The notes: generated by a model from the letters alone, not told the origin. A DNA stretch of 64,000 nt from Clostridia bacterium (GCA_017441385.1 JAFRXY010000081.1:62001-126000), one strand, 5' to 3'. Positions 34,741 to 44,715 are shown, counted from the stretch's first letter. Program-made: numbers and translations.

Positions 34741-35844
34741 ATGAAAAGAATATTTGCACTTGTGCTCTCCGCAGCACTTCTGATTTCCGTATGCTCCGTG
34801 CTCTCCGGCTGTTCCGAGGAACAGGGGGTCCCCAAGACCGGCGAGGTGCTGTACGTCTACAACTGGGGCGAATATATCTCCAACGGCGACGACGGCACAA
34901 TGGACGTCAACGCCGAATTTGAGAAGGAAACCGGTATCGAGGTCAAATATCTCAATTTCTCCAGCAATGAGGAAATGTACGCCAAGATGAAGAGCGGCGG
35001 CATGACGGTGGACGTCATTGTTCCGTCCGATTACATGATTTCCCAGCTCATTCATGAGAATCTGCTGGAAAAGCTCGACTTTGACAATATTCCCAACTAC
35101 GAGAACATCGACCAGAAATTCCGCAAGCCGGCATTCGATCCGACCGGCGAATACTCCGTTGCCTACACATGGGGCTGCACCGCGATCTTCTATGATTCCA
35201 GATATGTCGACGAAGCCGATATTGATGAGAACACTTGGGATTTGCTCTGGAATGAAAAGTACAGCGGCAAGATTCTCATGTTCAACAATCAGCGCGACGC
35301 GTTCGGAGTGGCGGAAGCCAAGCTGGGCTATTCATTGAACACCGAGAATCAGGAGGAGCTGGAAGCCTGCTATGAGGAGCTTGTCAACCAGTGTTCTCTG
35401 GTGCAGGGCTATTACGGCGACCAGATCTTTGACAAGATGGAAAGCGGTGAAGCGGTCATCGCTCCCTACTACAACGGCGATCTGCTCATGTTGCAGGACG
35501 GCAACGAGTACATCAGGGGATACATTCCGAAAGGCGCGAACACCTTCATCGATTCCATGTGCATTCCCACCTGCTGCCAGAACAAGACAGCCGCCGAGAA
35601 GTACATCAACTTCATGTGCCGGGAGGACGTCGCCCTTGCCAATGCCGAATTCATCGGATATGCTTCCCCCATTTCCTCCGTTGTGGAAGAACTTGACGAG
35701 GAAGCAACAGGTGAATTCTTCTACCCCTCCGACGCCAAGCTCGCCGAGTGCGAAGTCTTCTACCAGCTTTCCGACGAAACCAACGCATTCCTTTCCACCA
35801 AGTGGGAAGACCTCATGAAGGAATTCACCGAAAAGACGAGATAG
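34741..35844 (+). CDS. potD: Polyamine-binding lipoprotein
   Basis: The 367-residue protein has a lipoprotein signal (helix to residue 23, lipobox LSGC with the lipidated Cys near 24) followed by a class F periplasmic-binding-type fold: VLYVYNWGEYI, VDVIVPSDYMISQL, WGCTAIFYDSRYV, LLWNEKYSGKILM, and FIDSMCIPTCCQNK. It captures spermidine or putrescine outside the membrane. It is last in the operon, and a strong terminator stands downstream. Confidence 0.93.
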   Translation: MKRIFALVLSAALLISVCSVLSGCSEEQGVPKTGEVLYVYNWGEYISNGDDGTMDVNAEFEKETGIEVKYLNFSSNEEMYAKMKSGGMTVDVIVPSDYMISQLIHENLLEKLDFDNIPNYENIDQKFRKPAFDPTGEYSVAYTWGCTAIFYDSRYVDEADIDENTWDLLWNEKYSGKILMFNNQRDAFGVAEAKLGYSLNTENQEELEACYEELVNQCSLVQGYYGDQIFDKMESGEAVIAPYYNGDLLMLQDGNEYIRGYIPKGANTFIDSMCIPTCCQNKTAAEKYINFMCREDVALANAEFIGYASPISSVVEELDEEATGEFFYPSDAKLAECEVFYQLSDETNAFLSTKWEDLMKEFTEKTR

Positions 35845-35959
35845 ATTTTGGAAGAGTGCTGTTCCATATGTCCGGGATTTGCGGCGTAATTCCGCTTTGT
35901 TCCCTTATTGAATTGATATTCCAAACATTCTGATACATTACACGCAGAATAGAACAAGA

Positions 35960-36007
35960 CAGCCCTGCTGTGTCCATTCAACCGACACAGCAGGGCTGAT
36001 TTTTTTA
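35960..36007 (+). terminator. Strong intrinsic terminator
   Basis: A perfect 15-base stem, CAGCCCTGCTGTGTC with GACACAGCAGGGCTG around a 9-base loop, then T7. It ends potABCD, and proS converges on it. Confidence 0.9.
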
Positions 36008-36027
36008 ATGGAATAGCGGAATGTAAA

Positions 36028-37749
36028 TTACCGGCACTTCGCGAGCAGTTCGCTGACAAGAGCCTGAATTTCATCGGCTGCCGATTCGGCGGGAACCTTC
36101 TTCTGCACCGATTTGTCGCGGGTAACGATTTCCACTGAATTATCCTTCATGTTGCGGGGGCTGACGACGGCTCTGACCGGAATGCCGAGCAGGTCGCCGT
36201 CCGAGAACATCACGCCGGGGCGGACGTTGCGGTCGTCATAGATCACTTCCACGCCGCGCTTCTGCAATTCGTCATAGAGCGCGTCGGCAAATGCCTTGCA
36301 TTGCTCGTCGTCGGAGCGCACGCAGCAGAGATTGACCTGCCACGGGGCGATGGACATCGGCCAGATGGGGCCGTAATCGTCGTGATGGGCTTCACAGACC
36401 GAGGCGGCCAGTCGTCCGACGCCGATGCCGTAGCATCCCATGATGGGGTAATGCAATTCTCCTTCGCTGTCCACATACTGCATGTTCATCGATTCAGTGT
36501 ATTTAGTGCCAAGCTGGAAGATATTGCCCACTTCAATGCCTCTGGAAACGTCAAGGGAATGCTTGCCGCAGACCGGGCAGATTCCGCCCGCAAAGGCCTT
36601 GGCGAAGTCGTGATATTCCACCTTGCCGAAATCGCGCTCCATGTTGAAGTTGACGTAGTGATAATCAACCTTGTTGCCGCCGCAGGGGAAGTTGGTGAGG
36701 TTGATCAGGGAATTGTCATACAGCACGGTGACATTCTCCGGCAGACCCTTCGGGCCGATGAAGCCGGCGACAATGCCGCAGTCTTCGGTGACGGTAGCGG
36801 GGTGAATGTCGCAGCGAAGGAAGTTGGTGACCTTCGTTTCGTTGACGTCGAGATCGCCGCGGAGGAAGATGACAATGTAGCTGTCGTCCCTATTGCGCTG
36901 ATAAACCACCGCCTTGCAGGTCTTTTCGGGCGTGGTGCCGAGGAATTCGCAGAGATCTTCAATGGTATGAGCGCCCGGAGTGTGAACCAGCTCCAGCTCC
37001 TTCAGTTCCGCGTCGGGGGTGTTTTCGATAATGCAGTCGGCGGCTTCCATATTGGCGCTGTAACCGCAGTCGCGGCAGAGTACGATGGAATCCTCACCCA
37101 CCGGTGTGAGCAGCATGAATTCATGCGAAACGCTGCCCCCCATCATGCCGGAATCGGACTTGACCGAGATGGTTTCCGGAATGCCGGCGCGGGAGAAGAT
37201 GCGCTCGTATGCCTTGTGGCAGCGGTCGTAATACTGTTCCAGATCTTCCTGTGAGGTATGGAAGGAATAGGCGTCCTTCATGGTGAATTCCCTGACGCGG
37301 ATCATACCGGCGCGGGGTCTCGCTTCGTCGCGGAATTTCGTCTGAATCTGGTAGATCATGAAGGGATATTTGGTGTAGGTGGTGGCATAGTCGCGCACAA
37401 GATGAACTGCCGCTTCCTCGTGGGTCATGCCCAGCACCATGGGGGTGCCGTTGCGGTCCTTGAAGCGGAGCAGCTCGCTGGCGATGGAATTGTAGCGCCC
37501 CGATTCCTCCCACAGACTGCCCGGCATGACGACGGGGAAGAGAACCTCCTGTCCGTCAATGCCGTCCATTTCCTCGCGGATAATGTTCTCAATCTTGCGA
37601 AGAATGCGTTTCAGGGGCATGTACTGGGAATAAATGCCAGATGCCATGAATTTCATATAGCCGCCGCGAACCATCAGCGCGTGGCTGTCAATGGAACATT
37701 CGGCAGGTCTTTCTTTAAATCTGTCTCCGACCAGTTTGTCAAGTTTCAT
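36028..37749 (-). CDS. proS: Prolyl-tRNA synthetase
   Basis: The 573-residue protein is the bacterial-type enzyme with an inserted editing domain. Class II motifs are visible: ALMVRGGYMKFMASGIYSQYMPLKR (motif 1), TKFRDEARPRAGMIRVREFTMKDAYSFH (motif 2) and GCYGIGVGRLAA (motif 3). The editing domain lies about 225-400, and the anticodon-binding domain ends the protein. ATG 37749 follows AGGAGG; the ORF extends upstream without a site. It charges tRNA-Pro in translation. Confidence 0.96.
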   Translation of the reverse strand: MKLDKLVGDRFKERPAECSIDSHALMVRGGYMKFMASGIYSQYMPLKRILRKIENIIREEMDGIDGQEVLFPVVMPGSLWEESGRYNSIASELLRFKDRNGTPMVLGMTHEEAAVHLVRDYATTYTKYPFMIYQIQTKFRDEARPRAGMIRVREFTMKDAYSFHTSQEDLEQYYDRCHKAYERIFSRAGIPETISVKSDSGMMGGSVSHEFMLLTPVGEDSIVLCRDCGYSANMEAADCIIENTPDAELKELELVHTPGAHTIEDLCEFLGTTPEKTCKAVVYQRNRDDSYIVIFLRGDLDVNETKVTNFLRCDIHPATVTEDCGIVAGFIGPKGLPENVTVLYDNSLINLTNFPCGGNKVDYHYVNFNMERDFGKVEYHDFAKAFAGGICPVCGKHSLDVSRGIEVGNIFQLGTKYTESMNMQYVDSEGELHYPIMGCYGIGVGRLAASVCEAHHDDYGPIWPMSIAPWQVNLCCVRSDDEQCKAFADALYDELQKRGVEVIYDDRNVRPGVMFSDGDLLGIPVRAVVSPRNMKDNSVEIVTRDKSVQKKVPAESAADEIQALVSELLAKCR

Positions 37750-37915
37750 TTTTTTATGTCCTCCTGAGTGAATCTGTTTTTTTTGCAACTGTTATATTTT
37801 ACATCATTTTTTTGGCAAGGTCAAGTGAAATGAAAAAAAAGCCGTCGAATTCGTTATCTGCCCTTCCGTTTTTTCGGAAGGAGTATGCAAAATCTTTTAA
37901 TTATTATAAAATATC

Positions 37916-37944
37916 TTGAAAATGGTTTAAAAAAATGATAAAAT
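37916..37944 (+). promoter_or_regulatory. Sigma-A promoter
   Basis: TTGAAA, 17 bases, TAAAAT; drives the SdpI-like gene at 38033 with a leader of about 80 bases. Confidence 0.75.
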
Positions 37945-38032
37945 AATATATAATATGTTTCGGTATCGGTGCGGAAGACGTCAGGTGTTCCCGCATGTGC
38001 TGTATATAAGATGAATCAAGGAGCAATCGGAC

Positions 38033-38725
38033 ATGAAACTACTCAGAGGAATTATCGCCATGCTGCCGCTGGCAGTGACGGCGGCGGTGCTGCCATTTAT
38101 GCCGGAAAGTGTTCCGATGCATTACGACATAAACGGTGCTGTCGAACGAATGGGAAGCCGGTATGAGCTGCTGCTTCTGCCGCTGCTGATAATGGTGATT
38201 GTAGCTGTCAGTGTGTATTCGATGAAGCATTACGCGGAACGCGCCGACGGAACGGAAAACGACACCGAAGCAAAGGCCGCTAAAGCCAACGCCAAGATGC
38301 TGAATATCCTATCCCTCGCGGTGCCTGCCGTATTCGGCGCGCTTCAGATCGGCATTCTCTACATGACCTACCGCAATGCCAAGGCGCAGAGTGTGGAGGT
38401 CAATTCGGAGCTCATTGCACGGCTAACATTCGTTCTCATTGGAATTATGTGCGTCGTTTTCGGCTTTTTAATGCCAAACACCGCCCGGAACCACATCTTC
38501 GGTCTGCGGGTGACATGGAGCCTGTACAATGATAATACATGGCGCAGAAGCAACCGGTTCGGGGGAATTGTCTTTATGATCATCGGATTGCTTATGATCG
38601 TAACGTCATCGTTTGTTCCTGCCACGGCGCTGGTGTTTCTTGTGCTGGGGTATCTTCTTGTCGGCACGGTGGTTTCGGTGGCGTATGCCTACAAATCATA
38701 CAAAGACGAAATTTCGGCCGAATAG
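38033..38725 (+). CDS. SdpI-like membrane protein (DUF1648 and SdpI domains)
   Basis: The 230-residue membrane protein opens with a DUF1648 segment (AAVLPFMPESVPMHYDINGAVERMGS), followed by SdpI-type helices with MPNTARNHIFGLRVTWSLYNDNTWRRSNRFGG, a strong family signature. About six helices are present. Bacillus SdpI protects against the SdpC toxin and relays its presence; relatives without a nearby toxin occur widely, and no toxin or repressor gene is next to this one. A hydrolase gene follows after 31 bases. Confidence 0.87.
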   Translation: MKLLRGIIAMLPLAVTAAVLPFMPESVPMHYDINGAVERMGSRYELLLLPLLIMVIVAVSVYSMKHYAERADGTENDTEAKAAKANAKMLNILSLAVPAVFGALQIGILYMTYRNAKAQSVEVNSELIARLTFVLIGIMCVVFGFLMPNTARNHIFGLRVTWSLYNDNTWRRSNRFGGIVFMIIGLLMIVTSSFVPATALVFLVLGYLLVGTVVSVAYAYKSYKDEISAE

Positions 38726-38756
38726 AATGGACGGTTATGATCATAGGAGGGAATAT

Positions 38757-39560
38757 ATGAGCATTGCCATAGAGAAGGTTGCCCTTTCGGAATTTGAAAT
38801 GGAGTATTTCAAATTCGGCAGGGGAAACAGGACGCTGGTCATTTTACCGGGACTCAGCGTGCAGAGCGTCATGAATTCCGCGCGGGCCGTCGCTGATGAA
38901 TATGCCGTGATGAAGGACGATTTTACGGTCTGGCTTTTTGACCGCCGCAAGTGCCTTCCCGATCTTTATTCCGTTCACGACATGGCGGAAGACACGGTGC
39001 TTGCGATGGAAACGCTGGGATTGAAGGATATCTGCCTGTTCGGCGCGTCGCAGGGAGGCATGATCGCCCTTGATATCGCCATCCACCACCCGCCGCTTGT
39101 GCGCAAGCTGGCACTCGGTTCCACCACCCCTGACGCGGGAATGACGGACGGCGAAACCCTGAAGAAATGGATTTCCCTTGCCCAATCCGATGACAGTGTC
39201 GGTCTGCATGTGGAATTCGGAAGGGCAATTTATCCTGCGGAGGTCTTTGATCAATACCGTGATGTGCTGGCGGCTGCCGGGAAAAGCGTCACCCAAGAAG
39301 AACTTGCGCGTTTTATCCGGATGGCCGGTGCTTCGGAAGGCTTCTGTGTCACCGACAGGCTGACCGACATTCAATGCCCGGTGCTGGCGCTTGGTTCGGC
39401 TGACGATAAGGTTCTGGGCATTGCGCCCACGGAAGCCTTCATTGAAAAACTCGGTGACCGGCCTGATTTCAGCTATTATATATATGACGGATTCGGGCAC
39501 GCCGCTTATGATACAGCGCCGGATTACAGAAAACGGCTTTATGATTTTTTTGTAAAATAA
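38757..39560 (+). CDS. Alpha/beta hydrolase
   Basis: The 267-residue protein has a nucleophile elbow FGASQGGMI with Ser near 98, an oxyanion region LVILPGLSVQS, VLALGSADDKVLG bearing the acidic residue, and a catalytic His in GFGHAAYD near the end. The substrate is unknown (esterase, lipase or peptidase-like). ATG 38757 follows GGAGG closely; the longer frame overlaps the SdpI-like gene and was rejected. Confidence 0.88.
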   Translation: MSIAIEKVALSEFEMEYFKFGRGNRTLVILPGLSVQSVMNSARAVADEYAVMKDDFTVWLFDRRKCLPDLYSVHDMAEDTVLAMETLGLKDICLFGASQGGMIALDIAIHHPPLVRKLALGSTTPDAGMTDGETLKKWISLAQSDDSVGLHVEFGRAIYPAEVFDQYRDVLAAAGKSVTQEELARFIRMAGASEGFCVTDRLTDIQCPVLALGSADDKVLGIAPTEAFIEKLGDRPDFSYYIYDGFGHAAYDTAPDYRKRLYDFFVK

Positions 39561-39605
39561 TGCAAAACCATTCCATTCATACGCAAAGAAAGGATGAATC
39601 TAATA

Positions 39606-40616
39606 ATGTCTGATTTTCATTACAATCAGCTATCGGCAAAGCAGAAAAAAATCTACAATTCGCTCTTTGAAGCGATAGGCGGCAGACGGGACGGATTCAA
39701 TGTCGACACCGCCGATCTGAGGGAAGTCAGCCCCGCCTATGAGGCGTTTTCCTTCGACCACCCGGAGTATTTCTATGTCGATCTCAACAATGTGAAACTG
39801 ACCATTACTTCCCCCGGAAAGGGAAAGGCGGAACTGCGGTATTTCTACACCCCCGACGAGACCGCCCACCGGAAAAAGAGCATCGACGCCGCTATCGGCA
39901 AGCTGCTTGACAACCGCGATTTCGGCAACGCCGATGTTCTGGGGAGAATCCGTCTGATTCACGACAGACTGGTGCGCAGCGTCACTTACGAAAGTCACGC
40001 AGCCGTCAAAGGCATGATCATTCCCGACGCGCTCACTATAGAAGGGGTGTTTCTCAGGGGTTCGGCGGTCTGTGAAGGTATCGCCAAGGCGGTGACCTAT
40101 CTCGGACAGAAACTCGGTATGGATATTCCCGCCATCACCGGCACCGCGACCATAGACGGTTCCAATTACGTTTCTCACGCTTGGAATGTGGTAAATATCG
40201 GCGGTAATTACGCACATCTGGACGTGACATGGGATATCACCCTCAGCACCCCGCTGAAATTTACACGCTATGATTACTTCTGTGTGCCCGATGTGGATAT
40301 GCGGGAAGATCACGCATTCGGGGGCTATTTCCCCTGCGCACACGACATGGGGCTCAGCTTCTTTGAACGCTCGCACAGACTGTTTCACGACATGGATTCC
40401 TGCAAAAAATACCTCTCAGAAAAGCTGAAAGAGCGTTCCGATGTGATCTATTTCAAATTCCCCGATCACAGCGTGCCGCCGGAAACCGCTGTCAAGCGCA
40501 TGGACGACGCTATTACCAATATGCTGCGGCTGCGTTCGCTCTTTATGTTTGATCTGGAAAAGGCGCACAATCCTACGCAGGGCGTCTATTTTTACCGCAT
40601 ACTCAAAAGACTGTGA
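39606..40616 (+). CDS. Transglutaminase-like cysteine protease-fold protein
   Basis: The 336-residue protein shows the transglutaminase triad: Cys in GSAVCEGIAKAVTYL, His in VSHAWNVVNI, Asp in LDVTWD. Such proteins can be proteases, amidases or cross-linkers. No signal peptide is seen, so it is probably cytoplasmic. ATG 39606 is 11 bases from AAAGGA; ATG 39594 overlaps that site. It sits 136 bases before the kinase gene's start. Confidence 0.85.
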   Translation: MSDFHYNQLSAKQKKIYNSLFEAIGGRRDGFNVDTADLREVSPAYEAFSFDHPEYFYVDLNNVKLTITSPGKGKAELRYFYTPDETAHRKKSIDAAIGKLLDNRDFGNADVLGRIRLIHDRLVRSVTYESHAAVKGMIIPDALTIEGVFLRGSAVCEGIAKAVTYLGQKLGMDIPAITGTATIDGSNYVSHAWNVVNIGGNYAHLDVTWDITLSTPLKFTRYDYFCVPDVDMREDHAFGGYFPCAHDMGLSFFERSHRLFHDMDSCKKYLSEKLKERSDVIYFKFPDHSVPPETAVKRMDDAITNMLRLRSLFMFDLEKAHNPTQGVYFYRILKRL

Positions 40617-40711
40617 GCAATTCTTTGTAATATGTGGGCAAAAAAATCAATGGAAGATAATGCAAAACTGTTAAATTAACACTATGTACATCAATTTTGT
40701 GTGGTATGTGT

Positions 40712-40717
40712 TATAAT
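40712..40717 (+). promoter_or_regulatory. Extended -10 promoter of the kinase operon
   Basis: TATAAT preceded by TGT, with no clear -35 at 17 bases. Transcription would start near 40724, supporting ATG 40753 as the kinase start. Confidence 0.6.
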
Positions 40718-40752
40718 TTATCTGTATATTTATGGGAAAGGAAGATGCTAAA

Positions 40753-42054
40753 ATGCCATTGCTGGAATCCGGGCAGGTGCTAAAGACCATCGCCGGTGTC
40801 CGCATCAAGGTGGAGCAATTCATCGCGGAGGGCGGTCAGGGCGAAGTCTACCGCGTCGATTACAACGGAGAGAAGAAGGCGCTCAAATGGTACAAGCCCG
40901 AGGCGCTGAGAGACCCCATTCTGCTTTATGACAATCTCAAGAACAACGCCGCGAAGGGTTCTCCGGACAAGGCCTTTCTGTGGCCGGAAGCGGTGACCGA
41001 ATACATCGGCGGTACCTTCGGATATATCATGGGTCTTTGCCCGGAAGGATATTATGAACTGAGCAAGATATTAGGCTCCAGGAAGTGCAATTTCGTTTCC
41101 TTCAAGGCGGCTGCCGAAGCCTGCATTCGCATTGTGTCGGCATTCCGCATTCTTCACAATAACGGCTACAGCTATCAGGATCTGAACGACGGCAATTTCT
41201 TCATCAATCCCCAGACCGGCGACGTGCTGATCTGCGATACTGACAACATCGCGAAGAACGGCACAAGCACCGGCATTCTGGGCAAGCCGCGGTATATGGC
41301 TCCCGAAATCGTCAACGGCAAGGGCAAGGTGCTGCCTGACACCCAGTCGGACAGATATTCCATGGCGGCCATCCTGTTCCTGATTCTCTTTAACAATCAC
41401 CCGCTGGAGGGCAGTCACTGGGTGATGGTCACCTGCATGACCGACGAGATCGCAGAGAAGCTTTACGGCACCGCGCCGTTGTTTATCTTCGATCCAAGCA
41501 ACAGAAGCAACGCTCCTGTGAGAAATCTCCAGATCAGCGTGATCGAGCGCTGGGCGTTTATGCCGGAATATCTCAAAAGCAAATTCGTTACGGCGTTCAG
41601 TCAGGAAGCGCTGAAGACACCCGGCAAGCGCCTGAGAGAGCTTGACTGGCTGCAAGTGCTGGTCAGATTCAGAAGCGACATCGTCCGCTGCTCCTGCGGC
41701 AACGAGGTGTTCATTCAGAACGCCGCCACCACAAAATGCGACGTATGCGGCAAGCCGGTCGCGGTGACTCATACCATAGCGCTGCCGGGGTATTCCATTA
41801 CCGCCGCCGGAGGGTCAAGGGTATACAGATGTATGCTCGGCACATGCAACGCCGACGAAGCGCTGAATCCCGTTGCCTGCGTGGTAACACGCAAGGACAA
41901 GCCGGGCGTGCTTGGATTCAGAAACATGAGCGGCCGCATATTGAATGCCACCACTCCCAGCGGCAAGCCCAAGCAGATCAAGCCGAATGAAGTCATTCCC
42001 TTCAATCCCGGCATTGTGATCGAGGCGTTTGATAAGAAAATAGAGTTCAAATAA
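40753..42054 (+). CDS. Serine/threonine kinase-like protein with C-terminal zinc ribbon (TerY-P triad)
   Basis: The 433-residue protein has a protein-kinase fold: glycine loop GGQGEVY at 27-33, Lys45 in ALKWY, catalytic YQDLNDGNF (HRD variant, Asp143), CDTDN in place of DFG (Asp162) and RYMAPE. Then a four-cysteine zinc ribbon follows near 313-335 (CSCGNEV...CDVCGK), and a beta-rich tail of about 95 residues. HRD is YQD, yet Asp and Asn are kept, so activity is possible. A von Willebrand A and a PP2C gene follow, as in TerY-P phosphorylation triads. Confidence 0.85.
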   Translation: MPLLESGQVLKTIAGVRIKVEQFIAEGGQGEVYRVDYNGEKKALKWYKPEALRDPILLYDNLKNNAAKGSPDKAFLWPEAVTEYIGGTFGYIMGLCPEGYYELSKILGSRKCNFVSFKAAAEACIRIVSAFRILHNNGYSYQDLNDGNFFINPQTGDVLICDTDNIAKNGTSTGILGKPRYMAPEIVNGKGKVLPDTQSDRYSMAAILFLILFNNHPLEGSHWVMVTCMTDEIAEKLYGTAPLFIFDPSNRSNAPVRNLQISVIERWAFMPEYLKSKFVTAFSQEALKTPGKRLRELDWLQVLVRFRSDIVRCSCGNEVFIQNAATTKCDVCGKPVAVTHTIALPGYSITAAGGSRVYRCMLGTCNADEALNPVACVVTRKDKPGVLGFRNMSGRILNATTPSGKPKQIKPNEVIPFNPGIVIEAFDKKIEFK

Positions 42055-42160
42055 TTTCTTATTGATTTCATATCGTTCGCAGATACTTTTCATTTTGCAC
42101 ACCATTATCCGTGTGATATTCAAATGATTAATAGTAAACAATATTCAGGAGGTTTTTGTT

Positions 42161-42949
42161 ATGCCAAGTACAGAAGGTGTTATCGTCAAGAAGGTTCTTC
42201 CGCTGATCTATGTGATCGACACGTCGGGCAGCATGTTCGGCGACAGAATCGCCAGCGTCAATGAGGCCATTCACGAGCTGGAGCCTATTCTCCGCGAAAA
42301 GGTGGGGGAAATTCCCGAGGCCGAGATCAAGATTGCCGCGCTGACGTTCTCTTCCGGCGCCCAGTGGATTACATCCAACGGTCTGGTTTCTCTCGACGAC
42401 TTTTTCTGGAATGACGCCACCGCCGGCGGTCTGACCGATCTCGGCGCGGCGCTCAGGGAACTCAATCAGAAGCTCAGCCGCAGCTCCTTCCTTGTGAGCG
42501 ATACCGGATTCTGCGCGCCTGTGCTTATCTTCATGAGCGACGGTGAGCCCAACGACAACTGGGAGAAAGAGCTTAACAGCATCAAGCAGAACAACAAGTG
42601 GTTCCAGGCGGCGCGCAAGATTGCCATTGCTATCGGCGAGGACGCCAATATAGAAATTCTCACCAAGCTGGTGGGCAGCAATGAGGCTGTCATCCAGACC
42701 AACGATCTCGAAACGCTCAAGAGAATGATCATCGCGGTTTCCGTTTCGGCCTCCATGCTGGCAGGTTCTTCCAGAATGGCGGGCGACGCCGCCAGCGGTT
42801 CCATGATTCTTGAAGCCGCCACTACCAATCTCGATTCGGACACCTACACCGTTGCTCCCGAAATCGCCGATTTTGACGGCCCTGACCTGATGGCAGCCGG
42901 AAACGGCGGCGTTCAGGACGTCTGGGATGACAGCGGAGACTGGAACTGA
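42161..42949 (+). CDS. von Willebrand A domain protein (TerY-like)
   Basis: The 262-residue protein has a full MIDAS: DTSGSMFGDR near residue 23, Thr in GGLTDLGAAL near 91 and Asp in MSDGEPNDN near 127. The rest is a Rossmann-type VWA fold followed by a short Asp-rich tail. TerY-like proteins bind metal-dependent partners and are phosphorylated in known triads. AGGAGG stands 11 bases before the ATG. PP2C starts 4 bases after the stop. Confidence 0.9.
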   Translation: MPSTEGVIVKKVLPLIYVIDTSGSMFGDRIASVNEAIHELEPILREKVGEIPEAEIKIAALTFSSGAQWITSNGLVSLDDFFWNDATAGGLTDLGAALRELNQKLSRSSFLVSDTGFCAPVLIFMSDGEPNDNWEKELNSIKQNNKWFQAARKIAIAIGEDANIEILTKLVGSNEAVIQTNDLETLKRMIIAVSVSASMLAGSSRMAGDAASGSMILEAATTNLDSDTYTVAPEIADFDGPDLMAAGNGGVQDVWDDSGDWN

Positions 42950-42953
42950 TTAT

Positions 42954-44333
42954 ATGCTGGGAATCTTTAAAAAGGCTGATTCTCCGCAGTACGAGCTTTT
43001 CTGTTCCTCGGTGCGCGGATACAGCCATATTCGAAAGGACACTCCCTGCGAAGACTTCGGAGTCAAAAAGAGCATGGAAGGCATCAAGATATTCGCTGTG
43101 GCGGACGGACACGGAGATCCCAACTGCCTGAGAAGCAGCATAGGCTCGGAATACGCCTGCCGCATTGCCTGCGAGGCTCTTGAAAACTTTGCCGTAAACG
43201 TCGCGGACAACTGCTTTGAGAACAAGCTCTTTGACAGGCTGGAATTTCCGGTTCTGATGGACCGTCTTGTCAGAAGCATCATTGCGAAATGGACGAATGA
43301 AGTGGACTCTGAGCTGAGCAACCATCCTCTTACAGATGAGGAATACGCAACAGCCTCAAGGCTGGGCGACGAATACCGCAGGGGAATCAGAACCGAAAGA
43401 ATGTACGGCACGACCCTGATTGCGGGTCTGCTGACGGAAAAATACCTGCTTCTGCTCCAGCAGGGCGACGGCAGGTGCGTCGTGTTTGACAGTGAAGGCA
43501 AAGCGAGCCAGCCCATTCCTTGGGACGACCGCTGCGTCGGCACCGCGACGACGTCGCTGTGTGACCCCGATGCCTCACGCAGCGTGCGTTCTCATGTGAT
43601 CAATCTGGAAGAAAATCCGGTGATAGCCTGCATTGCGGGTACCGACGGAGTCGAGGACAGTTTTCCGACCTCGATGGAAAAGACCCACGCCTATTACAGA
43701 AACATTCTGAAAGAAGCCTGTGAAATCGGCGTGGAGGCAATGGAAAACGCGCTTGCTACGGATCTCAGTGAACTGAGCCGGCAGGGCAGCGCCGATGACG
43801 TTACCGTCAGCGGATTCATTGATGTAAAGAGAACCAGAAAATTCCTGGATGAATTCGAAAAAGCGAATGAGCTGGTCAATATCCGTGACGAGCTTGCGCT
43901 TGTCAATAACAGAATCAAGTCCATGGAGAGCGGCGGAATGCTGGAGCATCTCGCGAAGACATACGACGGTCTGGCGCTTTCCTACAGAACGTCTGAGGAA
44001 AAGTATCTGGAACTGGACGGACAGTGCCGTGAGCTTCAGGAAAAGATAGAAGCCCATGAGCAGGAGGAGATTCCCGATCAGGAAAAGCTGCCTTCCGATG
44101 TCAGGGAGCTGCTTTCCAAACTGCGCTTCACCAAGGATATGCTAGCTCCCGCAAAGAAGGATCTTGAAAAACTGACGGAAGAGCGCGACGAGGCAAAGAG
44201 AATTTATGACGAGGTTTCCGTCCAGATGAAGTCTGTGGAGGAAAGATATCTTCCCCGTAAGGAGAAATATGAAGATCTTCTCAGGCAAAAGAGCGAGATA
44301 ACCGACAGGCTCAGTGAGCTTGAATCCCAATAG
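42954..44333 (+). CDS. PP2C-type phosphatase with C-terminal coiled coil
   Basis: The 459-residue protein has a PP2C domain (about 1-290) with PCEDFG, VADGHGDPN, GTDGVEDSF and the metal-binding ADDVTVSGF. A long alpha-helical coiled coil follows to the end (about 295-455, rich in Glu, Lys and Leu). It would reverse the kinase's work. The coiled coil is unusual for the family and may hold a complex together. Start at ATG 42954 is favoured; ATG 42927 overlaps the VWA gene. Confidence 0.9.
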   Translation: MLGIFKKADSPQYELFCSSVRGYSHIRKDTPCEDFGVKKSMEGIKIFAVADGHGDPNCLRSSIGSEYACRIACEALENFAVNVADNCFENKLFDRLEFPVLMDRLVRSIIAKWTNEVDSELSNHPLTDEEYATASRLGDEYRRGIRTERMYGTTLIAGLLTEKYLLLLQQGDGRCVVFDSEGKASQPIPWDDRCVGTATTSLCDPDASRSVRSHVINLEENPVIACIAGTDGVEDSFPTSMEKTHAYYRNILKEACEIGVEAMENALATDLSELSRQGSADDVTVSGFIDVKRTRKFLDEFEKANELVNIRDELALVNNRIKSMESGGMLEHLAKTYDGLALSYRTSEEKYLELDGQCRELQEKIEAHEQEEIPDQEKLPSDVRELLSKLRFTKDMLAPAKKDLEKLTEERDEAKRIYDEVSVQMKSVEERYLPRKEKYEDLLRQKSEITDRLSELESQ

Positions 44334-44361
44334 ACGATAAGAGCGCAGGGAGTGTGAATTG

Positions 44362-44715
44362 ATGGATGCAAATGTAATTCTGTGCAGATGCGGCAAATGC
44401 GGCAAGCTCTACGGTATCAGGGTGGAGAGAATGGCCGACGGGGACTGGTGGCGCACATGGGCGTTCAGAATCTCGGAAAAAGGCGCGCGTCACGAGGGCT
44501 TTGACAAAAACGTCATCCGCGGCAATATGTACGAAACGGCGGATTACCCCGGCTGTCCCCATTGCGGAACGCATGATTTCGTGCAGTGCGGATACTGCGG
44601 CAGGATCAACTGCTGGAATCATGAGCCGGCCCTGTACTGCTCGTGGTGCGGTAAGCTGATGGAGAATATTGTCGTTGCCCGGGATAAATTTGATGTGTCG
44701 GCCAACCAATTCTGA
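44362..44715 (+). CDS. TerY-C-like zinc-binding protein
   Basis: The 117-residue protein has three cysteine pairs: CRCGKCG near 8-14, CPHCG near 65 and CGYCGRINCWNH then CSWCG. It resembles the TerY-C metal-binding domain that in other genomes is fused to the VWA protein; here it stands alone. ATG 44362 is 9 bases from GGGAG. It sits between the PP2C and zinc-ribbon proteins on the same strand. Confidence 0.75.
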   Translation: MDANVILCRCGKCGKLYGIRVERMADGDWWRTWAFRISEKGARHEGFDKNVIRGNMYETADYPGCPHCGTHDFVQCGYCGRINCWNHEPALYCSWCGKLMENIVVARDKFDVSANQF

